A stretch of 64,000 bases of DNA from Steinernema hermaphroditum (lineage: Eukaryota > Nematoda > Chromadorea > Rhabditida > Steinernematidae), in contig CM059625.1 in assembly GCA_030435675.1 (NCBI GenBank), forward strand, positions 6,944,001 to 7,008,000, written 5' to 3'. Below, piece after piece: positions 14,598 through 25,194 of this stretch (the stretch's first letter is position 1; each line of letters begins with the position of its first letter). A model generated the notes under the pieces. That model had not been told where the DNA came from. It saw only the letters and a program-made list of their open reading frames with translations, and searched no databases. The translations under genes and the position numbers were made by a program.

Positions 14598-16528
14598 AAC
14601 GTGATGTGCTCATGACCAGCGTTGCAAATATAACCATCACGCTCGGTCAGAAGCGAAGCGAACTAGCTGGTAATACGACTGCAATGCATTGTACAGTTCC
14701 GACAGAAGGAATATTTGTCCTAGTCGTCCACGTCTATCGAATATTTAGAGATTGTTTCTGATGCTCGAATACGTTTGAAGCGGGCGATTCCCAGCTGGGA
14801 ATAGAGCAACTGATGGACAGGTCTTGACCATTTCGAGGTCGCGGCCCAATAGTTTGGGTTTTACAGGATACCGCACAGTACGAGAAATATCATTTGTTCG
14901 TCTGCAATTGGCGCCCATTTTCGTGAACAACGTGTGTGGCATATTCGTTGTTCACATATCGCGGTCGTGCTCTACTCGGAAATGATAGAGAAGTTCACAG
15001 ATGCTAAGCTATGCAAGACCCGAAATGTGCAAAAAAAAGGGGCGCTTCTTATAAAAATATTTCTTCAACCTTTTGAATAGGAAAGTCAAGGAAACTATGT
15101 GCTGAAACCTGTAAAGATTAATGAATATTCGAAGTTCACCATGTACAGCCTTTTAAATAAAGCTGGAAACAGGACTGTTGACATAGTGCGATACACAATA
15201 TCACGGAAAGAGGTTTGCATGCGTAAGATTGTATTTATGAGATATCTCTTTTGATGCAGGATGCTGTACGAAATAACCCGATGGGTACAGCTCTAGAAAC
15301 AGACAACCATTATGCATTAAACTACCATTCAAGATGAAAGAGGTTATGATAGCAGACTTTCATTTCATAGTTGACTTTTCAGTCGTTCGATGGATAATGA
15401 TTAAACCTTCAATTAACTGTAGTTGTTGATGAGACGCGTCCCCTTTTCGCACCTGATATTACACATCGAAAACATTGCGCACTTTTGACTGTACATATAC
15501 ATAATGTGTTAAGGGAATTTGATAACCCGTTAAAACTCTTTGATAGACGACCATCTGTGAGAGTGAAAGTTTCTTGTAAGCAAAGTTTACTAAATGATTT
15601 TCGCCCAGGAAACAGGACATACACTCTTCACTCACTTCACTTCACACTTCTCTCGAAAAAACACACAAATGGTGTCAGTAATTAACTCTGGCCGGTATTG
15701 AAACCTCGTTTTTCCGCTCATACATGTTTGCCACATAACCCTTCCTTATCGGCGCCTAGCATTTTCCACAGTTACCTTGTTATGATTTTATTCAGTCTCG
15801 GTACGTCGACTACTAACTAAACTATGGCGTCCAATTTGTTAACCCTCAACGCCTATATATGGCTTAGATTCTCGTTCAAAAGTGATATTTGCGAGCGAGT
15901 GAACCGGGCCCATATGTTCATTGAGTACGTTTCCTAGATGGGTTTACTTACTAGCAAACGCCATAATAAGTGATACACAAAATTGACCATAGACACATGC
16001 TTATAAAGTTCTGAGAAAAGGGTGAGTTCAGATAAGGTAGCAAACGCATGTGTCCGGTAATTCATACGATTAACAATGAATTGGAATTGCTTTGCATGTC
16101 TTTTCCTCTCCGTTTTTTGGCACTCAATGGTTCAGTTATACTGAAAGGGAAACGAAAGCTTCCAGAGGTGTTATCACTTTTGTATGCCTACATAAAATCT
16201 TAATTCGATGAAGGCGGGTGTTTTTTGTGAAACCAGTTCTGACGCCATCGGCACTCAGCGTCTGATTTTGCGCAATCAATTTTCCTCTGCCGCTCTCCTC
16301 TAACCTCTTTGTCGATGTGACTCGTCGTCGTTTCACTTCTCAAAAATTCAGCCATAGTACGATGAGTGAACTGTTCTCTTCTGGTTGTTTGGGAGGGCGC
16401 GTGTTCTGCCTGCTGTTTTGCTAAGCAGGTTTTGATGATTCGACCCAGAACAGAAAAGAACGACCCTCTGTTGTCATAATTCCATTGGTTACCTATCCGT
16501 TCTACATTATCGTCCTTCTTCTTTCGCT
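14598..16528. other. Intergenic stretch of about 1.9 kb
   Basis: AT-rich sequence between the divergent TRRAP and saposin-like genes. Only short open frames without protein-like composition occur. It presumably holds both promoters. I see no RNA gene, tandem array or clear inverted repeat. Confidence 0.5.
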
Positions 16529-17045
16529 ATGATTCTCGGTGTCTTCTTGTTTGCCTCTTTATTTCTGTCAATCGCTGGCGAGTTGGACACATCGAACTCC
16601 ACAGAAGTCAACTTCGACACCGAAGAAACGAATTCGACTGATCTACACTTTGCGATCATCACTCCTAACCTGCTTTGTCCTCTGTGTCACTCCGTCATCG
16701 ATGGATACAAAAAGCAGCTGCAGGAAAATCCTAACTTTAAAGCGGTGCCTGACACGCAATTTGATTCTGTTACCTATAGAGCATTTTCAGGAGCTTCTGA
16801 GTTCGTGTGAAAAACTCAGCAAGGACGATAAGGATAAACTTCTGATTTGTCATGAGAACATCACCGACATCAACATCAACAAACTTCGGGACATGTCAAC
16901 CACGCAGATCTGTTTGGAGCAGAAATTCTGCGCTGAGGGGGACAAGGGCACCTTAGAAATAATCGAAAATGCGCCACCCGAGAATATGACCATCGAGGCC
17001 ATTCCCGACATTCCGAACGCAACGCTGAAGAGAAGCAAAGCGTAA
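16529..17045 (+). CDS. Secreted saposin-like (SapB-domain) protein
   Basis: Two exons, 16529-16744 and 16791-17045, join across a 46-base GT-AG intron ending in TTTTCAG, giving 156 residues. The N-terminus is a signal peptide (MILGVFLFASLFLSIAG). A short N-glycosylation-rich spacer follows, then a saposin-B domain with six cysteines in the expected order: CPLC, SSC, LLIC, QIC and KFC. SapB domains bind lipids; nematode members include antimicrobial, pore-forming gut and excretory proteins as well as lysosomal lipid carriers. Without the intron the reading frame breaks right after the first cysteine pair, so the intron is well supported. The C-terminal tail is acidic, then basic, and not recognised. 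Lytic or lipid-carrier function cannot be told from the sequence. Confidence 0.8.
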
Positions 17046-17538
17046 CGTTCTAATCGCATTTGATGGACTAAGTGTTTTGTTGTAGACCGTTGTCAACGTC
17101 AGTAGCTGTAACGTCCGGATTCCCTTATGTTATTCTGATGGCAGTAGCAGTGGTTTCATTGTTTGTGTGACTGATCCAGACTGAAACTGGTTTGTACACT
17201 TGTTGATGTGTTTGGAAGATGTTTCTAAAAAATCTGCCGTAATATAATAAAGAAATAAGATCAAATTTCAATTCCTTGAAAGTGAACATGTTTCGTGAAC
17301 ATTGCGAAGACATGAAAAATATACGAATGATCTCATAGCAGTCACGAAACTAGTATTTTATTGGGTTATCCCAAAATTCATGTCGTCTAATTTCAATCAC
17401 TGATTTTTTATTGTAAATGCGATAAGTTCAATCAAGGTATTCACTTGAGTCCACTTTGTGGGCAAGAGTTGAGTACTCGCAAACAATCCGAGGTTTGCAG
17501 TCCAAAAACGATTGAGTCCACTTTTTGACCTCCTCGTT

Positions 17539-17898
17539 TTACGCTGAGCGATTTCCGCTGATATCGTCATTTCTGATCACGCGGACGACGGTAAGATGTG
17601 AGCTAAGAGAGTGATATATAAAAAGCAAACACGAATCTGTCATCTCAAAATGGAGAGCCATTGTGGAGGTCAACTTGAAAATGTGAGGTTTCAGGCTGCA
17701 TTCCTGAAGTGTGACTTGTTCCACATTTGACTCTATTCTCGTAAAGTAGTAATGAGGTCGTGGAGTCGCTATGTGCTCAAAGTAGTTGTGAATGTCAACC
17801 ACATGCTGCATATTCCCTTCGTCTGTTATGGCCCTTAACCAATGGGAAATGTTCGAGAACATGGCAATCTGACGGATCTTTTTCAGTGCTGTTTGCTG
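17539..17898 (-). pseudogene. Uncharacterised coding-like frame, apparently split by the adjacent transposon
   Basis: An open minus-strand frame of about 120 codons ends at the stop at 17539 and runs up to the edge of the palindromic element at 17905. Residues such as HVVDIHNYFEHIATPRPHYY look protein-like, but I recognise no family. If the element and one TA copy are removed, the frame continues on the far side (about 19374-19457) for nearly 30 further codons without a stop. This suggests an exon interrupted by insertion. No start codon or splice signals are certain, and the frame could be fortuitous. Confidence 0.3.
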
Positions 17899-17904
17899 TA
17901 TATA

Positions 17905-19371
17905 CACTGCAGCGCAAAGCTATAGGGTCACCCCGGTGTGTTTCTGGCTCTGTCACTTTCCGCAGCTTCCCGGAGAAACCGGCATGCGCATGTGGTAGAC
18001 CGTCCACGGAAACGCAGGGAATGCCACTTTCCCCGGAAACACATGCACTCATTAGGGGGCTACGGCAGGTAGAACTTTCCAGGGTACCGTTTTACCTGTG
18101 CAAAATTATAGGGTCACTTCCGTATTTCGCGTGAATTTCGCTATTTTCCTCGCGTTTTTTTTGCCTGTTTTCTTTTAATTGACTTCTATTCAGATGTTTA
18201 TCAACCGTGCCGCGCGGAACGAAGCTCCCGGAAGAGGAAAAGGCGGCAATTTCAGCGCTTTACAAGACCGCATTCTCGATTCATCGGATCGGCTCCGAAG
18301 TCCACCGAAACCAGCACGTGGAGTGCCAATTCTTGTTTCTCGTGAACGTGTAGGGCTCTGTAATAGGGAAGTCGCGCTCGCCGGTCGTAGCTGCGCGCGA
18401 GAAGCACTTGATAGCGTGCATTGGTTCCATGTCTACGATAGATTGGAAGAAGTTCGTGAAGAATTCTGTAGAATTTGCAGTTGAATTGCTGTCGAAGTGC
18501 AATGAATCGGGTGCGAAGCGGAAGTCAGTGGTCACGCAGCACGTTTTGATAATCATTCGAACCGATTTGCGTCGAAACGGGAGCGCTTCAGAGCTTCCCA
18601 AACGAACTGAACGCGATCCAAATCGGTACGCTTCCACAGCTGAAGTTTCCTCCGCAGAATGGACGTTCTTCTCGTTCCAAACACTCCGAAATGTATTCTT
18701 CCATCCAGAAAGCGCTGTTCCATCTGTTCGGATCCGAAACAAACAAACCAGCGTGCATTCCACACCTGATTCATTGCACTTCGACAGCAATTCAACTGCA
18801 AATTCTACAGAATTCTTCACGAACTTCTTCCAATCTATCGTAGACATGGAACCAATGCACGCTATCAAGTGCTTCTCGCGCGCAGCTACGACCGGCGAGC
18901 GCGACTTCCCTATTACAGAGCCCTACACGTTCACTAGAAGCAAGAATTGGCACTCCACGTGCTGGTTTCGGTGGACTTCGGAGCCGATCCGATGAATCGA
19001 GAATGCGGTCTTGTAAAGCGCTGAAATTGCCGCCTTTTCCTCTTCCGGGAGCTTCGTTCCGCGCGGCACGGTTGATAAACATCTGAATAGAAGTCAATTA
19101 AAAGAAAACAGGCAAAAAAAACGCGAGGAAAATAGCGAAATTCACGCGAAATACGGAAGTGACCCTATAATTTTGCACAGGTAAAACGGTACCCTGGAAA
19201 GTTCTACCTGCCGTAGCCCCCTAATGAGTGCATGTGTTTCCGGGGAAAGTGGCATTCCCTGCGTTTCCGTGGACGGTCTACCACATGCGCATGCCGGTTT
19301 CTCCGGGAAGCTGCGGAAAGTGACAGAGCCAGAAACACACCGGGGTGACCCTATAGCTTTGCGCTGCAGTG
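17905..19371. mobile_element. Palindromic non-autonomous Tc1/mariner-like element with IR/DR-type ends
   Basis: The left arm (17905 to about 18514) and right arm (about 18763 to 19371) are near-perfect inverted copies of roughly 610 bases around a loop of about 250 bases. I saw only two mismatches in the parts compared. The ends read CACTGCAGCGC and are flanked by TA, the target of Tc1/mariner transposases. Each arm carries the motif TATAGGGTCAC twice, at 17921 and 18107 on the left, 186 bases apart. Sleeping Beauty/Tc1-like IR/DR elements have the same arrangement: two transposase-binding repeats per long terminal repeat. No transposase is encoded. The mirror-image open frames on both strands are products of the palindrome. 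Confidence 0.8.
17921..18117 (+). repeat. Paired TATAGGGTCAC direct repeats in the left arm
   Basis: The motif CAAAGCTATAGGGTCACC at the outer end recurs as CAAAATTATAGGGTCACTT 186 bases inward; both copies are mirrored in the right arm. In IR/DR transposons such outer and inner repeats are the transposase recognition sites. That role is inferred from layout alone. Confidence 0.65.
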
Positions 19372-19479
19372 TATATGATTTGTTCAAAATATGAGTGACT
19401 GATTTCCAAGTAAAGAGCTTTCTTCTGTTTAATGCTTTTGCGCTGTGACTGTCTGCATTACGCCCCTAATTCCTTTGCA

Positions 19480-19984
19480 GAAACGGTCATAAATCCCTTG
19501 TTGGGAAAGGGTGCTGATTATTGTTCAGTCTTTCGACCGAACTTTCCAAAAATTTAAGCCTTACGTTCGTTTGCGTGGCCTTACACGTACATGGGGTTCC
19601 AAAAATTAATGGTCATGTTTGAACCGGTCAGTTGCGGGCTATACCACCAATTCGGGACTGTCTGGCCGCCATGGCAGCACGATGTCTGGTCAGAGAAGGC
19701 AGGGTAACGCATTTGCACTTATATTGTCTAGCAGACTTGCACTGTTATTGTCTACTTTGCCCTGCCTTCTCTGACCAGAAATCGTGCTGCCGTTGCGGCC
19801 AGATAGTCTCGAATTGGTGGTATAGCCCGCGACTGACCGGTTCAAACATGACCATTAATTTTTGGAACCCCATGTACGTGTAAGGCCACGCAAACGAACG
19901 TAAGGCTTAAATTTTTGGAAAGTTCGGTCGAAAGACTGAACAATAATCGACGCCCTTTCCCAACAAGGGATTTATGACCGTTTC
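19480..19984. mobile_element. Second palindromic MITE-like element
   Basis: Inverted arms of about 228 bases (19480-19707 and 19757-19984), roughly 95 percent alike by eye, flank a loop of about 50 bases. The ends read GAAACGGTCATAAATCCC. The sequence is unrelated to the palindrome ending 108 bases to its left. No open frame of note and no convincing target-site duplication were found, so the superfamily is not assigned. Confidence 0.75.
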
Positions 19985-20163
19985 CACATGGTTATGCAAA
20001 GTGGGAGTTCGGCTAACTTTAAAAAACTTCCCTTCTGAACAAAGCCTTTTTGCACCATATTGTAACACCATCTGAGTCATTGCATCTTATATGTAACACA
20101 GTAGGAGCCAAATGGGTTTATCTGGAACCTTGGTGACGCATGATTGTCCACTCTACAGGAGAT

Positions 20164-21237
20164 TCATATGCAATTACGAGGGAAGTCGTAGAACACTGCG
20201 GCGTCCGGTTTTTTCACAACCATCTTTGCGAACCAATACTCCTGTTTGTAGAGCTTCGTGTAATTGCTAGGTGGGAAGTAGGCCATCCAGCCCAATGTGG
20301 CACCTAAAGAATTGTACATTGTTTCGCTGGTGTCTTCAGTTCACCCACCTGTGCTCTCAGCAACGAATCCAAACACCAGGTCGGGATTATTTCCGTCATA
20401 GTTGGCATCTGGACCAGGCTCGCCTTCGTAAACGTATACGCTGGTTTCCAGATTATCAATCTTCACGGACTCGCTTCTGCTTTTTCGCAAAGATCCTAGA
20501 CCGAACTGCTCGATGTACTTGTCATAGTACAGCTCCTTCGTGTGGTTGCACCCCTATGAATTTAGACAGTAAATAAAAGCCATTTCTCTCAACGATACCT
20601 GTGGAGTGTCAATTATGGCACTTTCCTCGAAGATGTAATACGTTGATTTCCAGTCATTGTCGAGTCCAATTTTGTGGTAAAGACGTTTACCATCGGCATC
20701 CTGGATCCATATCATGCCCATTTTCGTGATCTATAAGATTGTATAATAGACAAATGGCTATCAAACGCAGCCCTACCCTGTTTTGCTTGTAGTCCGAATT
20801 CGAATTTCCGGCGAGTCGCTCTTCGATAGTCAGTATTCCGTGCTGACATTGTTGGCTAATGTTCGGATTGAAATACTCCGTCTTATGAATAACATTTTCG
20901 TGTTTTTCCGCTGAATTTGCAACATATAACGTAATTAAAGTATGCGATTACCATTTATGACTGAGTAAACAACGGCTCCCACGCCTAATCCGAGGAATGC
21001 AAAGGCTAAGACTACACGAACGAGAATGGACCAAAGCTAAAAATAAAAAAAAAGAACTAAATAAGCGAAATGGCGGTAGGAAGTGACATACTTGGCTACC
21101 TGTTGAGTGATAGGAAATCAACGATACATTGTCGTCATCGATCTCGACCGTTTTTCTCGAAAATCTACAAATGTTGTTCAAATGGATATGACCGTGAGAA
21201 CTCACTCAAATGAGGATTCATCGTCCGAATACGACAT
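20164..21237 (-). CDS. Uncharacterised type II single-pass membrane protein
   Basis: ATG 21237 opens a short acidic cytoplasmic head ([10 protein letters not shown]), followed by exons joined across short GT-AG introns. A single hydrophobic segment ([20 protein letters not shown]) lies about 35-40 residues in, without a signal peptide, so a type II topology is likely. The outer domain contains [39 protein letters not shown] and a C-terminal FYDFPRNC before the stop at 20164. It has N-glycosylation sites and few cysteines. The layout recalls Na,K-ATPase beta subunits, but the sequence does not match them. A LolA/ependymin-like lipid-binding fold is possible but weakly supported. Confidence 0.7.
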
Positions 21238-22138
21238 CTTCAGTGAGTGAGATCAGAATGAAGCGAACATAAGCCTGAAACTTGACAGTTCAGGAAGCAC
21301 ACAACGGAAAACTATAAGCTCTTCCGAGCGCGACCATTAACGCGTTGCTGGCCCTATCGACTGATAACGGAGGACTGACGTACTTCCGTCGTCACAGTTA
21401 ACGACCAAAAACGATTACTTACCGCTTCAGTTACCGCGATTTAATGGAAATAGCATATGTAAATGAGCCTAATTTTTGAATATATGATTACTTATTAAGA
21501 GAGTACAGTTCATGTCAAAATTTTACCCAACATTGACGTTACCATGCCATTGATTTCTTTCCAAAAGTTCTCACATGAGTGGCAGCGACTGAATTGGGTA
21601 AATTCCTGACTTAAAGAGAACTTGAACGCATGCGATACATATAGCTCAATGCTTTCAAAGCTCCCAAGTAGAGACTCCGAAAAAAAACACTGCAATTTCC
21701 CGACATCACGAAGGCCACTTTCTCTCTCGAGCTGAAACCACTATTTTCCCAACGACTGATTCATTCTGTTCCTCATTCTCATTTCTTTTCTTCATACAAA
21801 ATACAAAAGAAAGTCTGTTCACTCATGCTATCTTCCCTCTCCTAATACATCAATTCGACGCTTCCTACGCATGCTTCACAAAAGAAAAAGCAAAGTCTGG
21901 ACGAGATTACGTCATCACATCACGTCACAATTCGAATGTGATGTGGGTCCCGCACCGAACATTGTAGACAGACTTGTGACTCAGCGCACTGTCTCTCGTC
22001 ATACCAGTCAATGCGAAAGAGTAGGTGAGAACAGAACGCTGTTTTCGTTTGTGGAATCAATGTCGTTTTTCGTGAATGCCGCGTCTATTATTGTTTCACT
22101 AATTTTTGTTTCTGCTTTCTAGGTAAATTGATTGAACC
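21238..22138. other. Intergenic region between divergent genes
   Basis: About 900 bases separate the type II membrane protein gene (minus) from the TPX2-like gene (plus). It probably holds both promoters. No repeat or RNA gene is apparent. Confidence 0.45.
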
Positions 22139-22664
22139 ATGGTGGTTGCTTATACAGATGAGATGTATGAGTTTAACGTCCCTAAGTATTATGATTTTGC
22201 CTGCGAAAATAACCCTAACTTGCCGGATAAAACGTGCAAAGCCTCCTCCGCAAGCGACGGTTGTGACGATTTGGCAAAGAACAAGAGCAAAGAAATGAAG
22301 GAGAAGAAGGAAAAGAAGAAAGAAAGGAAAGATACTAAGGCTGCCAAAAAGCGTCGGAACTCGATCACATATTCACCACGTATCCATGGTAAGTTTAGTG
22401 ACTTTTCTGAAGTACATCACAATTCCGATTTCAGGTCTCGACGATTCAATGTACGAGAAGTGTGAATTTATTTCCCCTCCGGTTTCAACCGACCAACTGA
22501 CATACGCTCTCCAGGGGATGCGGTTCGAAGACTGGCTATATGCCCGTGATTCGTGCGGCAGTGATTCGTTTACCAACGTGATTGATTTAACGCTCAAGGA
22601 GCCCAAAGCCAAGGAATCAGTGCTCCAACGTATTCGTCGTTTTTGCTGTCTCTGTTTGTGTTAA
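22139..22664 (+). CDS. Small basic protein with a TPX2-like N-terminal motif
   Basis: Exons 22139-22388 and 22435-22664 join through a 46-base GT-AG intron, giving 159 residues. The N-terminus contains YEFNVPKYYDF. This resembles the Y-x-[YF]-[DN]-x-P-x-x-[FY] element with which TPX2 proteins bind and activate Aurora A kinase; plant and animal TPX2 carry variants such as YEFSAPRFFDF. A lysine-rich stretch (residues about 50-75) follows, as might suit microtubule or nuclear binding. The C-terminal half (MRFEDWLYARDSCGSDSF) is unfamiliar and the protein ends in CCLCLC, a possible palmitoylation cluster. It is far shorter than TPX2 or C. elegans TPXL-1. The gene looks real; the Aurora link is inferred from one motif. 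Confidence 0.6.
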
Positions 22665-23300
22665 GTGTATTGTGTATTGAGCATTATTTAGTATAATGAA
22701 CCTTATTTATTCTAATTAATTGCCTCCCTTTGTCTGTAAGTAAATGTGGTCGTAATGTGATGTGGTCTGCCCACAACACATTCCGGTATCTCGTTGCTGG
22801 TTATTTATTGTGATTCTGTCCGCTGTTTTGTCTTTCCGACACGCATTCAAGAAGGAGCTCTCGTAATGAAGATCTAGAATTTTGCTTTGCTCCTATGAAG
22901 AATTCCGTTGAAGGTCGACACAAAATCATCGGTAGGATATCGTTCTGGCCCGAATTCGTGATAGCATAAGTGGTATGGTGTTTGCTGGCGGCTTTTGAGT
23001 TGTCTGACAAGCCCCGGATCGAGAATTCATTTCTTTATGCAAAATAGATCTGCTTCCCACAGGTGGTTACTACGGTAACCACCGCTGTTCTGTCTTTCGG
23101 GCTCTGTGGTATTGATGAGCGAGCTCCCGCAATGATGATGGGTCATTGTAATACTCGTACATAACAACGATATTCGCATACAGATCTAAACTGTCAGCAC
23201 TTTATAACCATTAAGCAAAATAGAACAAACAAAACGCATCAACAGAAAATGAGAACAAGTATGACTGCAAAGCACAGTAAGCAAACAATTAAGATCATTT
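22665..23300. other. Intergenic, with two related 50-base segments and a perfect hairpin
   Basis: Segments near 22816-22875 and 23081-23145 are diverged copies of each other (CCGCTGTT-TGTCTTTC then GGAGCTC/CGAGCTC). Just before the second copy, about 23062-23083, GGTGGTTAC and GTAACCACC form a perfect 9-bp stem around TACG. No tRNA cloverleaf could be built. The function is unknown. Confidence 0.4.
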
Positions 23301-25177
23301 TCAGCACGGTCGGCGATCAGCAGTGCGCGGACGTGGAGCGCATCTGATGATGTCGTCAACGCGGAGTATCTGGAAATAAGACACTATTTAAATTAGTGAT
23401 ACGATTAATCATACCTGCTCAGCGGCTTCGGCTGCACTCGAGATCATGCACATCTTAACGTTATACGATTCAATGACGCCAAGTTCCACGACATCTGCGA
23501 CTTGGCCATTTTCAATATCGATTCCCATGCGATGATTTCCGTTGGCGTGTTCAGAGCGCAGTTGGGTCACCAACTCTGCACTGTCGAGTCCAGCATTATC
23601 ACAAATAATAGTTGGCAGCTGAGCTAGGGCACGAGCAAACGCTTCCACGGCAATTGCTTCCTTTCCGGCGACTTTCTGGCTTTCGATCATGACCGCAGAA
23701 GACATCAAAATTTCCGATGCTCCAGCACCCGCTACTGTTCGGGCTTCCTTCACATGAGTTACCAATACACAGAGAGCGTCGTGAAGGGATCGTTCAGCCT
23801 CATCAAGAATTTGCTGAGTAGCTCCGCGAAGCACCACCGAGCACGCTTCTCCAAGACGGACTCCAGAAAAGCGCAGCAACGAGTCTTCGCCGATGGTGAC
23901 CTTTTCAATGAGATCACAGCTGCCGTATTTAACAGTGTCAGGTGAGTCAAACGTAGAGACGATTTCACCACCAAGCACCAAGGCAAGTCTCTCAATACCT
24001 TCAAAATCAGCATGCTCGATAGCCATGATTTTGTGGTCAGCAAACAGCTGCTCAGGGTAGTTGTAGATCAGTTGCCGATTGATGAACACATTGATATTAT
24101 GCGCCGCAATCTTGGCGACCTGCAATGAGAATGAAGTAAATAACAGAAGTCATGCGTATCATACAGACCTTGTCTTTCATTTTCTGCTTTTCAGCGGCCT
24201 CGATCTCAGCAACTTTAGCAACGGATTCAACACGGACTCGAGAACCGAAAACCTTGATTTTATCGGTATCCATGGGGGTGTTGGCGATCATAATCTTGGC
24301 ATTCTCAACTCTTTCCGGTTGATGCATTCCAGGCTTCTTCTCTAACAGGAATCCTGAAAAAAATTACCTTTTATGTTGAGCAATTCTTTACGAAAAGCAC
24401 ACCTTCATCCAAATAACTTTCATTCATAGCTCCTCCCAACTTTTTTATGATTTGAATAGCATCCAAATTTCCAGATCCCTTTAAACGGAGAACTGCATCA
24501 ACGGCCAGCTGAGCGAAGTGCTCCTTGTGTTGATTAAGGATCTTAGAGCTCAAGGTGGTACGAGCAATCTTCAGTAAATCTTCACGAAGCTCATCCCTAG
24601 AACGAAATGCATTAATTGTGTAAGGTAAAGAAAGTCACATTACTCAGTCGATCCTGACTTGACCGCGGAATCTTTTAAGGCAGCTTGCGCAATCTTTAGC
24701 GCTTTCCTATATCCCTGAATAATCGTTTGCGGGTGGATTCGCATATCGACAAGTTTTTCCGCTTCTCTCAGGAGTTCGGCAGCAAAAACTGTGACAGAGG
24801 TGGTTCCATCACCAACCTCGCTATCTTGCGTCATGGATACATCTGGAAAATGAGGAAAAAATCGGAACTTCAATTACTTATCCTTACCAACCAACACTTT
24901 CGCGGCCGGGTTGTCAACTCCAACTGATTTAAGAATAGTGGCGCCGTCATTGGTGACGGTCACGGATTGGTGTTCTCCATCGCCGGACACTAGGATTTTG
25001 TCCTGTAATCAAGCAGTGCTAGAGAAAGCTGGTAAATGGAACCCATACCATTCCTTTCGGGCCGAGCGTCGATTTGACAAGATCCCCTATGGCGATTGCA
25101 CCCACAAAAGAGGAGAGTCGAGCCGCTTCTCCGCGCTCTTCAATGGCGTACTGATTCAAAATTTGTACAGGTAGCAT
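23301..25177 (-). CDS. cct-2: T-complex protein 1 subunit beta (CCT2)
   Basis: One of eight subunits of the cytosolic CCT/TRiC chaperonin, which folds actin, tubulin and WD40 proteins in an ATP-driven cycle. Seen in order: [24 protein letters not shown], with the LGPKGMDK-type nucleotide site split by an intron; [11 protein letters not shown], the GDGTT ATPase motif; [43 protein letters not shown]; and [20 protein letters not shown]. The final exon reads [12 protein letters not shown] and ends at 23301. These follow animal CCT2 throughout, unlike other CCT subunits. Start ATG 25177 lies 15 bases behind a TTTCAG acceptor (about 25193), probably a trans-splice site. About eight exons with short introns; full length for the family. 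Confidence 0.96.
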
Positions 25178-25194
25178 AACTGACAAACTCTCCT

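Noticed and set aside
18281..18995. Two 195-codon open frames, one per strand, with identical ends
   Set aside because: They are mirror images produced by the palindromic element; the shared parts lie in its arms and no transposase motif is present.
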